A stretch of DNA of 64,000 nt from Rubrivivax sp. (GTDB lineage Bacteria; Pseudomonadota; Gammaproteobacteria; Burkholderiales; Burkholderiaceae_C): the NCBI GenBank assembly GCA_030681795.1, contig JAUXRG010000053.1, forward strand, positions 1-64,000, written 5' to 3'. Below, one piece after another: positions 1 through 7,927 of the stretch. Every line of letters starts with the position of its first letter. Within the stretch, counting starts at the first letter, position 1. A program made the translations under genes and the position numbers. Under the pieces are notes generated by a model that did no database searches, had not been told where the DNA came from, and saw nothing but the letters and a program-made list of their open reading frames with translations.

Positions 1-1
1 T

Positions 2-76
2 GTCCACAACCAAGCCCCGTGGACAACCCTGCACCGCGGCAACTCGATGCCCTTCCAATACGGGGAGATTGCCTGA
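2..76 (+). CDS. 3' end of an unidentified gene (partial)
   Basis: An open frame runs in from the left edge and stops with TGA at 74-76; the visible C-terminus ends in MPFQYGEIA. Its stop codon overlaps the ATG of the first mini-ORF (TGATG), just as that mini-ORF overlaps the next, so it looks like the last codons of an upstream operon gene. Only about 24 residues are visible and I do not recognise the family. Confidence 0.45.
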   Translation, partial: VHNQAPWTTLHRGNSMPFQYGEIA

Positions 77-135
77 TGAGCCGCCGGGCCGTTCCCAAGG
101 CGAATACCGCAGTGCGAAGCACGGAGGTTGCCTGA
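76..135 (+). CDS. 19-codon mini-ORF cassette, copy 1
   Basis: Encodes MSRRAVPKANTAVRSTEVA. A GGGGAG Shine-Dalgarno-like run precedes the ATG. The ATG overlaps the upstream stop (TGATG) and its own TGA overlaps the ATG of copy 2. The final codons contain GGAGG seven bases before the next ATG, so the unit supplies a ribosome binding site for whatever follows. Near-identical units lie at 135-194 and, on the minus strand, at 61776-61835. Whether the peptide itself matters is unknown; the layout suggests a translational-coupling or re-initiation cassette. Confidence 0.6.
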   Translation: MSRRAVPKANTAVRSTEVA

Positions 136-194
136 TGAGCCGCCGGGCCGTTCCCAAGGCGAATACCGCAGTGCAAAGCACGGAGGTTGACTGA
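135..194 (+). CDS. 19-codon mini-ORF cassette, copy 2
   Basis: Near-perfect tandem copy of the preceding unit, encoding MSRRAVPKANTAVQSTEVD. It differs by Arg to Gln and a final Ala to Asp. Its GGAGG at 182-186 is the only good ribosome binding site for the aminotransferase, and its TGA (192-194) overlaps that gene's ATG at 194. The chain of one-base TGATG overlaps implies that ribosomes leaving one frame re-initiate on the next. Confidence 0.6.
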   Translation: MSRRAVPKANTAVQSTEVD

Positions 195-1513
195 TGACCC
201 ACATCCTGCACCGCCAGATCCACCACACGCTGCCCGTCGCCACCAGCGGCCGCGGCATGGTCATCACCGACAGCGCCGGGCGCGAGTACATCGACGCCTG
301 CGGCGGCGCCGCCGTTTCCTGCCTCGGCCACGGCCACCCGGACGTGCTCGCCGCGATGCACGCCCAGATCGACCGCCTGGCCTACGCGCACACCAGCTTC
401 TTCACCACCGAAGCGGCCGAGCAGCTGGCCGACACGCTGGTGCGTTCGGCGCCGGCGGGCACCAGCCATGCGTACTTCGTTTCCGGCGGCTCCGAAGCGG
501 TGGAGGCGGCGCTGAAGATGGCGCGCCAGTATTTCGTCGAGATCGGCCAGCCGCAACGCCAACACTTCATCGCCCGGCGCCAGAGCTACCACGGCAACAC
601 CCTGGGCGCGCTGGCGGTCGGCGGCAACGAATGGCGGCGGCGCCAGTTCGCGCCGCTGCTGATCCCGGTGACGCATGTCTCGGCCTGCTATGAATACCGC
701 GGCCGCGCCGAGGGCGAAACCGCCGAGCAGTACGGCCAGCGGCTGGTCGCCGAGCTCGCGGCAGCCATCGACACGCTGGGCGGCGAGAACGTCATCGCCT
801 TCGTCGCCGAGACGGTGGGCGGTGCGACGGCCGGCGCGCTGACCCCGGTGCCGGGCTACCTGCAGGGCGTGCGCGAGCTCTGCACGCGCCACGGCATCCT
901 GCTCATCCTCGACGAAGTGATGTGCGGCATGGGCCGCTGCGGCACGCTGCACGCCTGCGAAGCCGAGGGCGTGGTACCCGACCTGCTGGTCATCGCCAAG
1001 GGCCTGGGCGGGGGCTACCAGCCCATCGGCGCCGTGCTCGCGCAGGGCCGCATCGTCGACGCCTTCGCGCGGGGCAGCGGCCTGTTCCAGCATGGCCACA
1101 CCTACCTCGGCCACCCGGTGGCCTGCGCGGCGGCGCTGGCAGTGCAGCAGGTGATCGCCCGCGACGGCCTGCTGGAGCAGGTGCAGCGCCTGGGCCACGG
1201 CCTGCGCGAGCGGCTGGTGGCCACCTTCGGCGAGCACCCGCAGGTCGGCGACATTCGCGGCCGCGGCCTGTTCCAGGCGATCGAGCTGGTGCGCGACCGC
1301 GCCACCAAGGAGCCCTTGGCCCCCGCGCTCAAGCTGCACGCGAAGATCAAGGCCGCGGCGATGGCGCAGGGCCTGATGGTCTACCCGATGGGCGGCACGA
1401 TCGACGGCGTGCGCGGCGACCATATATTGCTGGCCCCGCCTTTCATCGCCACCGAGAGCGACCTGGACTGCATCGTCGAGCGCCTCGCGCGGGCCGTGCG
1501 GGCGGCGCTTTGA
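194..1513 (+). CDS. Class III (omega) pyridoxal-phosphate aminotransferase
   Basis: A 439-residue cytosolic fold-type I aminotransferase that moves an amino group from an amine or non-alpha-amino acid to a keto acid. Family marks: the [17 protein letters not shown] block near residue 98, [12 protein letters not shown] with the cofactor-binding Asp at about 240, and [15 protein letters not shown] with the Schiff-base Lys at about 269. The length is normal. The start follows from GGAGG inside the preceding mini-ORF and the TGATG overlap. Downstream lies a TAXI TRAP transporter, so the pair may import and transaminate the same small substrate, which the sequence does not identify. Confidence 0.9.
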   Translation: MTHILHRQIHHTLPVATSGRGMVITDSAGREYIDACGGAAVSCLGHGHPDVLAAMHAQIDRLAYAHTSFFTTEAAEQLADTLVRSAPAGTSHAYFVSGGSEAVEAALKMARQYFVEIGQPQRQHFIARRQSYHGNTLGALAVGGNEWRRRQFAPLLIPVTHVSACYEYRGRAEGETAEQYGQRLVAELAAAIDTLGGENVIAFVAETVGGATAGALTPVPGYLQGVRELCTRHGILLILDEVMCGMGRCGTLHACEAEGVVPDLLVIAKGLGGGYQPIGAVLAQGRIVDAFARGSGLFQHGHTYLGHPVACAAALAVQQVIARDGLLEQVQRLGHGLRERLVATFGEHPQVGDIRGRGLFQAIELVRDRATKEPLAPALKLHAKIKAAAMAQGLMVYPMGGTIDGVRGDHILLAPPFIATESDLDCIVERLARAVRAAL

Positions 1514-1589
1514 ATGCGGGAAACCCACATCGCCTAGTCCCTGCACACGACGTATCGTTCGCGTTTACCCCAACCGGAGCCACACCGTC

Positions 1590-2567
1590 ATGACCCTCAA
1601 GACCAACTTCCGCCTGTCGTTGGCCGCCGCCGCCCTGGCGCTGGCCCTGCCCTCCACCCCGGCCCTGGCACAGCAGAAATTCATGACCATAGGCACCGGG
1701 GGCGTGACCGGCGTCTACTACGCCGCCGGCGGCGCGATCTGCCGCCTGGTCAACAAGGACCGCGCCAAACACGGCATCCGCTGCTCGGTGGAATCGACCG
1801 GCGGCTCGGTCTTCAATATCAACACCATCAAGGCCGGCGAGCTCGACCTGGGCTTCGCGCAGAGCGACGTGCAGTTCAACGCCGCCAAGGGCGTGGCCCA
1901 GTACAAGGACGGCGCCTTCGCTGACCTGCGCGCGGTGTTCTCGGTGCACCCCGAGCCCTTCACCGTGCTGGCGCGCAAGGAAGCCGGCGTGAAGAGCTTC
2001 ACCGAATTCAAGGGCAAGCGCTTCAACGTCGGCAACCCGGGTTCGGGCACGCGCTCGTCGATGGAAGAGCTGCTCGCGGCGATGGGCTGGACGATGAAGG
2101 ACTTCTCCCTGGCCTCCGAGCTGAAGGCCGACGAGCATGGCCCCGCGCTGTGCGACGGCAAGATCGACGGCTTCTTCTATGCCGTCGGCCACCCCAGCGC
2201 CAATATCCAGGACCCCACCACCACCTGCGGCGCGCAGCTCGTCGGGCTCAGCGGCCCGGCGGTGGACAAGCTGGTGGCCGACAAGCCTTACTACGCCAAG
2301 GCCACGATCCCCGGCGGTCTGTACCCGAACAACCCGAACCCCACCCAGACCTACGGCGTGCTGGCCACGGTGGTGGCCTCCAGCAAGGTGCCGGCCGAGA
2401 CGGTCTACCAGACGGTGAAGGCGGTCTTCGACAACTTCGAGGAGTTCAAGAAGCTGCACCCGGCGCTGTCCCATCTGAAGCCGGAGAACATGGTCAAGGA
2501 CGGCCTGTCGGCGCCGCTGCACGAAGGCGCGCTGAAGTACTACAAGGAAAAGGGCTGGGTCAAGTAA
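1590..2567 (+). CDS. TAXI-family TRAP transporter substrate-binding protein
   Basis: A 325-residue periplasmic solute receptor. It has a clear Sec signal peptide with cleavage expected after PALA (about residue 27), followed by the TAXI hallmark [25 protein letters not shown]. It delivers an organic-acid or amino-acid-like ligand to the fused permease encoded downstream. CGGAG lies about 9 bases before the ATG. A strong intrinsic terminator follows the gene before the permease, which would make the binding protein more abundant than the membrane component. Homologues are often annotated as glutamate or general solute receptors; specificity cannot be read here. Confidence 0.93.
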   Translation: MTLKTNFRLSLAAAALALALPSTPALAQQKFMTIGTGGVTGVYYAAGGAICRLVNKDRAKHGIRCSVESTGGSVFNINTIKAGELDLGFAQSDVQFNAAKGVAQYKDGAFADLRAVFSVHPEPFTVLARKEAGVKSFTEFKGKRFNVGNPGSGTRSSMEELLAAMGWTMKDFSLASELKADEHGPALCDGKIDGFFYAVGHPSANIQDPTTTCGAQLVGLSGPAVDKLVADKPYYAKATIPGGLYPNNPNPTQTYGVLATVVASSKVPAETVYQTVKAVFDNFEEFKKLHPALSHLKPENMVKDGLSAPLHEGALKYYKEKGWVK

Positions 2568-2591
2568 GCCCGCCCGGTTCCCGCAATGACA

Positions 2592-2621
2592 GGGGCGAAG
2601 CGGGTCTTCGCCCCTTTTTTT
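2592..2621 (+). terminator. Intrinsic terminator inside the TRAP operon
   Basis: A perfect 9-bp stem (2592-2600 with 2606-2614), a 5-nt loop and seven T residues. It lies between the binding-protein stop at 2567 and the permease ATG at 2648. This is the best-formed Rho-independent terminator in the window. It probably allows partial read-through, giving excess receptor over permease. Confidence 0.85.
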
Positions 2622-2647
2622 GATTCCATCGCCCAAGGACGCCGCGC

Positions 2648-5236
2648 ATGGCCACCGATATCGAAAAAGCCCCCGAAGCCCTGCAAAGACTGGTCGCCGA
2701 TGTCGATACCGGCGGGCGCAAGCCCACCGGCGTGACGGCCGGCATCATCTTCACGGTCTCGCTGGCCTGGGCGCTGTTCCAGCTCTGGTATGCCTCGCCG
2801 CTGCCCTTCACCTTCGGCATCGGCATCCTCAACGACACCGAGGCGCGTGCGCTGCACCTGGGTTTCGCGCTCTTTCTCGCGTTCACGGCCTGGCCAGCGT
2901 TCAAGAAGCGTTCGCCGCGCGCCTACGTCCCGGCGCTCGACTGGGTGATGGCCGCGGCGGGCGCCTTCGCCGGCGCCTACCTGCTGCTCTTCTACGCCCA
3001 GCTCGCCGAGCGCCCGGGCCAGCCCACGACCATGGACATCGCGGTGTCCACGGTCGGCCTGGTGCTGTTGCTCGAGGCCACGCGGCGTGCGGTGGGCTGG
3101 CCGATGGCCGCGCTGGCCTGCATCTTCATCGGCTACGCCATGCTCGGCCCCTACATGCCCGAGGTGCTTTCGCACCGGGGTGCCTCGCTGAACCGGCTGC
3201 TCTCGCACCTGTGGCTCACCACCGAAGGCGTCTACGGCATCGCCCTGGGCGTGTCCACCGGCACGATCTTCGTCTACGTCCTGTTCGGCACCTTGCTCGA
3301 CCGCGCCGGCGGCGGCAACTACATGATGCAGGTCAGCTTTGCGGCGCTGGGCCACCTGCGCGGCGGCCCGGCCAAGGTGGCCGTGGTGTCCTCGGCGCTC
3401 AACGGCATGATTTCCGGCTCGTCGGTGAGCAACGTGGTTTCGGGCGGGATCTTCACCATCCCGCTGATGAAGAAGGCCGGCTACGGCGGCGTGAAGGCCG
3501 GCGCCATCGAAACCATGAGCTCGGTCAACGGCCAGATCATGCCGCCGGTGATGGGTGCGGCGGCCTTCCTGATGGTCGAGTACGTGGGCATCCCCTACGC
3601 CGAGATCGTGAAGAACGCGATCCTGCCGGCCTCGCTGAGCTATATCGGCCTGCTCTATATCGTGCACCTGGAAGCGCTGAAACTCGGCATGCAGCCGATC
3701 ATCCAGCGCACCGCGCGCAGCTGGGGCGAAGTGGCCCAGCGCTTCGCCTTGGGCCTGTCGGGCAGCGCGGTGGTGGTGTGCGCGCTGTACTACCTGCTGG
3801 CGGCCATCAAGGCCTCGCTAGGCGAGGCCGCCCCCTGGGCCATCGCCGCCGTGGTGCTGGCGCTGTACGGCATCAGCATCCACCAGGCCGCACGCAGCCC
3901 GGACCTGCCCGACGACATCGACATCCAAAACCCGCGCGCACTGGACACCTGGCCCACGGTGCGCGCCGGGCTGCACTTCCTGCTGCCCGTCGGCATGCTC
4001 ATCTGGTGTTTGATGGTCGAGGAGATGTCGCCGTCGTTGTCGGCCTTCTGGGCCATCGCGTTGCTGATCTTCCTGATGCTCACGCAACGCCCGTTGATCG
4101 CGCTGCTGCGTGGCACCCGCGGCGCCGGCGCCTGGCTGCAGGGCGCCCGCGAGGTCATCCATGGCCTGACCGACGGCTCGCGCAACATGATCGGCATCGG
4201 CGTGGCCACGGCCACCGCCGGCATCATCGTCGGCGGCATCACGCTCACCGGCCTGGGCCTGCGCATGACCGAGTTCGTCGAGTTCGTCTCCGGCGGCAAC
4301 GTCATGGCGATGCTGCTCTTCATCGCCTTCGTCTGCCTGATCCTGGGCATGGGCGTGCCGACCACCGCCAACTATGTGCTGGTGGCCACGCTGATGGCGC
4401 CGGTGGTGGTGGAGCTCGGTGCGCAGAGCGGGATGATCATCCCCTTGATCGGGGTGCATCTGTTCGTCTTCTATTACGGGATCATGGGCGACATCACACC
4501 ACCGGTGGGGCTGGCTACCTTCGCCGCCGCGGCGATCTCGGGGGAGGACCCGATCCAGACCGGCATCCAGGGCAGCGTCTATGCGCTGCGTACGGTGATC
4601 CTGCCCTTCATCTGGATCTTCAACCCGCAGTTGCTGCTGCTGGAGATCGACACCACGTTCGAGCTCCTGACGGTGATCGTGGGCTGCACGGTGGCGATGC
4701 TGCTCTTCGCGGCCGTGACGATGAACTGGTTCCGGGTCCAGACACGCTGGTGGGAGACCCTGGTGCTGTGCGTGGCGGTGGCCCTGCTGTTCCGCCCCGA
4801 CTACCTGATGGACTTCATCGCGCCCGAGTACCGTGACGTGCCGGCCAGCCAGGCGGTGGATATCGCGCGCGACGCGCCCGACGGCGGCCGCCTGGTGATG
4901 GTCATCGCCGGCAGCACCATCGAGGGCAAGGAGATCGGCAAGACCGTGGCCGTGCGTCTGGCCGACCGGCCGGCGCAGGGCGCGGTGGACGGCCGCAAGC
5001 GCCTGGCCGAGGCCGGGCTCACGCTGGTCACGCTGGGCGGCCAGACGCAGATCGCTCAGGTCAAGTTCGGCAGCCGGGCGCAGAAGAGCGGCTTCGAACA
5101 GGGCTGGAACGTGCAGACCCTGAAGGTGCGCACCGACCGCCCCAACCCGCACTGGTTCTACCTGCCCGCCTTGTTGCTGGCCGCCCTGGTGTGGTGGAAC
5201 CAGGGCAAGCGGCTGGCCCGATCGGGGCGGGCCTGA
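2648..5236 (+). CDS. TRAP transporter fused permease (DctQM, 4TM/12TM) with C-terminal DUF3394-like domain
   Basis: An 862-residue inner-membrane protein. Residues about 25-170 carry the small-subunit-like helices. Residues about 130-650 form the large DctM-type permease with typical glycine-rich segments such as GSSVSNVVSGGIFTIPLMKK and LGMGVPTTANYVL. A soluble C-terminal region (about 690-840) resembles the DUF3394 domain seen on TAXI permeases and is followed by one last helix. It uses the ion gradient to import the ligand delivered by the TAXI protein. It is transcribed with the receptor by read-through of the terminator at 2592. Fusion of Q and M subunits is normal for TAXI systems. Confidence 0.93.
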   Translation: MATDIEKAPEALQRLVADVDTGGRKPTGVTAGIIFTVSLAWALFQLWYASPLPFTFGIGILNDTEARALHLGFALFLAFTAWPAFKKRSPRAYVPALDWVMAAAGAFAGAYLLLFYAQLAERPGQPTTMDIAVSTVGLVLLLEATRRAVGWPMAALACIFIGYAMLGPYMPEVLSHRGASLNRLLSHLWLTTEGVYGIALGVSTGTIFVYVLFGTLLDRAGGGNYMMQVSFAALGHLRGGPAKVAVVSSALNGMISGSSVSNVVSGGIFTIPLMKKAGYGGVKAGAIETMSSVNGQIMPPVMGAAAFLMVEYVGIPYAEIVKNAILPASLSYIGLLYIVHLEALKLGMQPIIQRTARSWGEVAQRFALGLSGSAVVVCALYYLLAAIKASLGEAAPWAIAAVVLALYGISIHQAARSPDLPDDIDIQNPRALDTWPTVRAGLHFLLPVGMLIWCLMVEEMSPSLSAFWAIALLIFLMLTQRPLIALLRGTRGAGAWLQGAREVIHGLTDGSRNMIGIGVATATAGIIVGGITLTGLGLRMTEFVEFVSGGNVMAMLLFIAFVCLILGMGVPTTANYVLVATLMAPVVVELGAQSGMIIPLIGVHLFVFYYGIMGDITPPVGLATFAAAAISGEDPIQTGIQGSVYALRTVILPFIWIFNPQLLLLEIDTTFELLTVIVGCTVAMLLFAAVTMNWFRVQTRWWETLVLCVAVALLFRPDYLMDFIAPEYRDVPASQAVDIARDAPDGGRLVMVIAGSTIEGKEIGKTVAVRLADRPAQGAVDGRKRLAEAGLTLVTLGGQTQIAQVKFGSRAQKSGFEQGWNVQTLKVRTDRPNPHWFYLPALLLAALVWWNQGKRLARSGRA

Positions 5237-5239
5237 CAC

Positions 5240-5308
5240 CCCCAAGATCGCTTCGCTCGCTGCCCCCCGGAGGGGGCGTCGCCCTCCTCGGGCGGCCCTG
5301 CGGCCGCT
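5240..5308. repeat. GC-rich palindromic intergenic repeat
   Basis: Fills the gap between the convergent TRAP permease and GGDEF-EAL genes. It has C/G runs flanking a short palindrome and GGCCCTGCGGCCGC. Related blocks occur at 17433, 18689, 23972, 38690 and 57536. It may act as a bidirectional transcription end. Confidence 0.55.
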
Positions 5309-7927
5309 TCAGTGCAGGAGGGCCGGGCGGGTCTCCGGCGCCACCAGCGGGGCAATGCCGGGCATCCGCTCGCGTGGGCCACGCCACAGTGAAGGCACAT
5401 CCTGCGGCGCCAGCGGGCGCGCCAGCAGGAAACCTTGCCCGAAGCGGCAGCCCATTTCGCGCAGCTGTTCGAGCTGGGCGAGGGTTTCTATGCCTTCGGC
5501 CACCACCGCCTTGCCCAGCGAGCTGCCCAGCAGCACGATGGCGCGCACCACGGCGGCTTCCTTGGAGCCGTTCTCCAGCCGGGCGACGAACGAGCGGTCG
5601 ATCTTCAGGCAGTCCAGCGGCAAGGTGGAGAGGTGGCTGAGCGACGAATAGCCGGTGCCGAAGTCGTCGATGGCCAGCGTCACGCCCAGGCGGCGCAGCT
5701 CGCCCAGCACCGGCAGCGCGCCCTCCAGCCGCGACATCAGGATGTTCTCGGTGAGCTCGATGCACAGGTGATGCGGCTGCAAGCCCGACTCGACGATGGC
5801 GCGTGTGACGCGGGCCACGAAGGCCGGGTGCGCGATGTCGAAGCCGGAGACATTGACATTCATCGTCAGCCCGGCATGCGCCGGGTCCAGCCGCTGCCAC
5901 TCGCGCAGCTGGTGGCAGGCGCAGTGCATCACGAAGTCGGTCAGGCGCTGCATCAGCCCGGCTTCCTCGGCGATGGGCAGGAAGGCCGTCGGGCTGATGG
6001 CGCCGTCGCTCGCGTGCTGCCAGCGCACCAGCGCTTCGAAGCCGCTGAGCCGCGAGCCGGCGAGCTCGAATACCGGCTGGTACATGACGGAGAGCCGGCC
6101 CTCGTCGATGGCGCGGCGCAGGTCGCCTTCCAGGCGCAGGCGGTTGGCCACCTCGGTGTGCAGGCTGGCGTCGAACAGGGCGTAGCGCGCCTTGCCCGCG
6201 CCCTTGGCCTTGTACATCGCGATATCGGCATCGCGCAGCACATCGTCGCAGCAGGTGTAGCCCAGCGCGCTGAAGGTGATGCCAATGCTGGCGCTGGTCA
6301 TCAGCTCGGTACCGCTGACCACGAAAGGCCGGCGCAGCGCCTCCATCAGCCGCTCGGCCAGGGAGACCGCGGCGCGCTCGTGTTCCAGATGCCCCACGAG
6401 CACGGCGAACTCGTCGCCGCCCAGCCGGGCCACGACATCGTGCGGGCGCAGGCAGTCGCGGATGCGGCGCGAGACCTGCACCAGGAACTCGTCACCGGCG
6501 CTGTGGCCCAGGCTGTCGTTGATGAGCTTGAAGCGGTCGAAGTCCAGGAACATCACCGCGAAGGCGTCCTGCGGGTCGTCCACCGCGCGCCGCATGGTCT
6601 CGCTGAGCAGGTCGTGGAAGCGGCGCCGGTTGGGCAGCCCGGTGAGGCTGTCGTGGAAGGCGATATGGTGCAAGCCGGCCTCGGCCCTGCGCCGCGCGGT
6701 GATGTCCTGAACCTGCAGGATCAGGCACGGCGCGCTGGCACCGGGCTCGCTGAAAAAACTGCAATGCGTGTCCACCCAGACCGACTCGCCGTGGGCATCG
6801 CGGCAGCGCATCTCGAGCGCGAAACCCTCGAACTCGTTGCCGTTCACCAGCCCGAGCTTTTCCTTGAGCAGGTCCCGATCTTCCTCATGCACCATCTCGT
6901 GGAAGCGGTGCGCGACGAGCTCTTCGCCGCTGCGCCCCAGCAGCGCGCGCAACGCCGGGTTGGCCTGCAGGATGTGGCCCTCGAAGGACAGCAGCGCCAT
7001 GCCGATGGAGGCATGGGTGAAGGCGCTGTGGAAGCGCCGCTCGCTGGCCTCGAGCTCGCGCACATGGCGTGCGGCGAGTTCGGCCTCGCGGCCGAGCGCC
7101 TCGGCGCCCGCCTGGCGCACGGCCTCGGCGGCCTCCTGCTGGCGGAAGAAATAGTGCAGCGTGGCCAGCATCATGGCCAGCAAAGGCACCATCGCGGCCA
7201 GCACACCGACACCCGACTGGCGGTAGGTGAGGTACAGCAGCGCCGATACGGCGGCACTGCCGGCATAGGTGATGCCGACCCAGCCGAAGATGCCGAACAG
7301 GTCCGACCACTGCAGCGGCTCGTTGCGCTTGAGGCGCGGCACGGCCGAAACGAGCAGCGTATTGAAGAGGAAGTAGACCAGCGCGAAGGCGATCGTGGCC
7401 AGGAGCAGCACGCCGGCGTTGGCCGACGCGCGCGGCAGCACCCACGTGAGCAATGAGGCGGCCGGGAACATCGCCAGCGCGGCCATCGCCGGGCTGACGA
7501 TGCGGCTGCTCCAGCGCTTGGAGGTGCGCCAGGAGCCCACCGCGGCCTCGCCCGCCGCCGCCAGCGTCGCGGCCGCCGGGCCGTGGATCAGCAAGAGCAG
7601 GAAGATGAAGATTTCGCCCGCGGCGAATGAATTCTTCGAGCGCCGCACGCGCACCGGGAAGAAGCCCGCGATCATGGCCACGGCCGTGCCCACCGCGGTC
7701 TGCCACCAGGCCTGCGGCGACAACCCCGCCAGCAGCACGCACGAGACCAGGGCGCAGGCCAGACCCAACAGCACCACCGTCCACCAGTAGACCGAGGCCT
7801 TGCGGTTGTAGTCGGGCAGCAGCGCATGCTGCACCGAGCTCCAGCGAGACAGCGTCGCCGGGGTGGCGATATCGAGGGCGATGCCGTCGACGCCGGTCTT
7901 GCGGCTGTGGTCGTGCAGGGTGTTCAT
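5309..7927 (-). CDS. Membrane PAS-GGDEF-EAL protein (cyclic di-GMP turnover)
   Basis: An 872-residue inner-membrane signalling protein. The N-terminus (about 45-260) holds several hydrophobic helices, followed by a PAS domain at about 290-410. The GGDEF domain (about 425-590) has an intact GGDEF and an RPHD inhibitory-site motif five residues before it. The EAL domain (about 605-860) has FEALVRW, ELTENI, IDDFGTGYSSL, KIDRSFV and the VAEGIE region, so both cyclase and phosphodiesterase activities look possible. It is the second gene of a tandem pair: its ATG overlaps the stop of the upstream paralogue (ATGA at 7924-7927), indicating coupled translation. Which activity dominates cannot be decided from sequence. 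Confidence 0.92.
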   Translation of the reverse strand: MNTLHDHSRKTGVDGIALDIATPATLSRWSSVQHALLPDYNRKASVYWWTVVLLGLACALVSCVLLAGLSPQAWWQTAVGTAVAMIAGFFPVRVRRSKNSFAAGEIFIFLLLLIHGPAAATLAAAGEAAVGSWRTSKRWSSRIVSPAMAALAMFPAASLLTWVLPRASANAGVLLLATIAFALVYFLFNTLLVSAVPRLKRNEPLQWSDLFGIFGWVGITYAGSAAVSALLYLTYRQSGVGVLAAMVPLLAMMLATLHYFFRQQEAAEAVRQAGAEALGREAELAARHVRELEASERRFHSAFTHASIGMALLSFEGHILQANPALRALLGRSGEELVAHRFHEMVHEEDRDLLKEKLGLVNGNEFEGFALEMRCRDAHGESVWVDTHCSFFSEPGASAPCLILQVQDITARRRAEAGLHHIAFHDSLTGLPNRRRFHDLLSETMRRAVDDPQDAFAVMFLDFDRFKLINDSLGHSAGDEFLVQVSRRIRDCLRPHDVVARLGGDEFAVLVGHLEHERAAVSLAERLMEALRRPFVVSGTELMTSASIGITFSALGYTCCDDVLRDADIAMYKAKGAGKARYALFDASLHTEVANRLRLEGDLRRAIDEGRLSVMYQPVFELAGSRLSGFEALVRWQHASDGAISPTAFLPIAEEAGLMQRLTDFVMHCACHQLREWQRLDPAHAGLTMNVNVSGFDIAHPAFVARVTRAIVESGLQPHHLCIELTENILMSRLEGALPVLGELRRLGVTLAIDDFGTGYSSLSHLSTLPLDCLKIDRSFVARLENGSKEAAVVRAIVLLGSSLGKAVVAEGIETLAQLEQLREMGCRFGQGFLLARPLAPQDVPSLWRGPRERMPGIAPLVAPETRPALLH

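Noticed and set aside
2540-3667. Minus-strand frames under the TRAP operon and similar long antisense frames elsewhere.
   Set aside because: Low-complexity His/Arg-rich products with no start signals; shadows of real genes.
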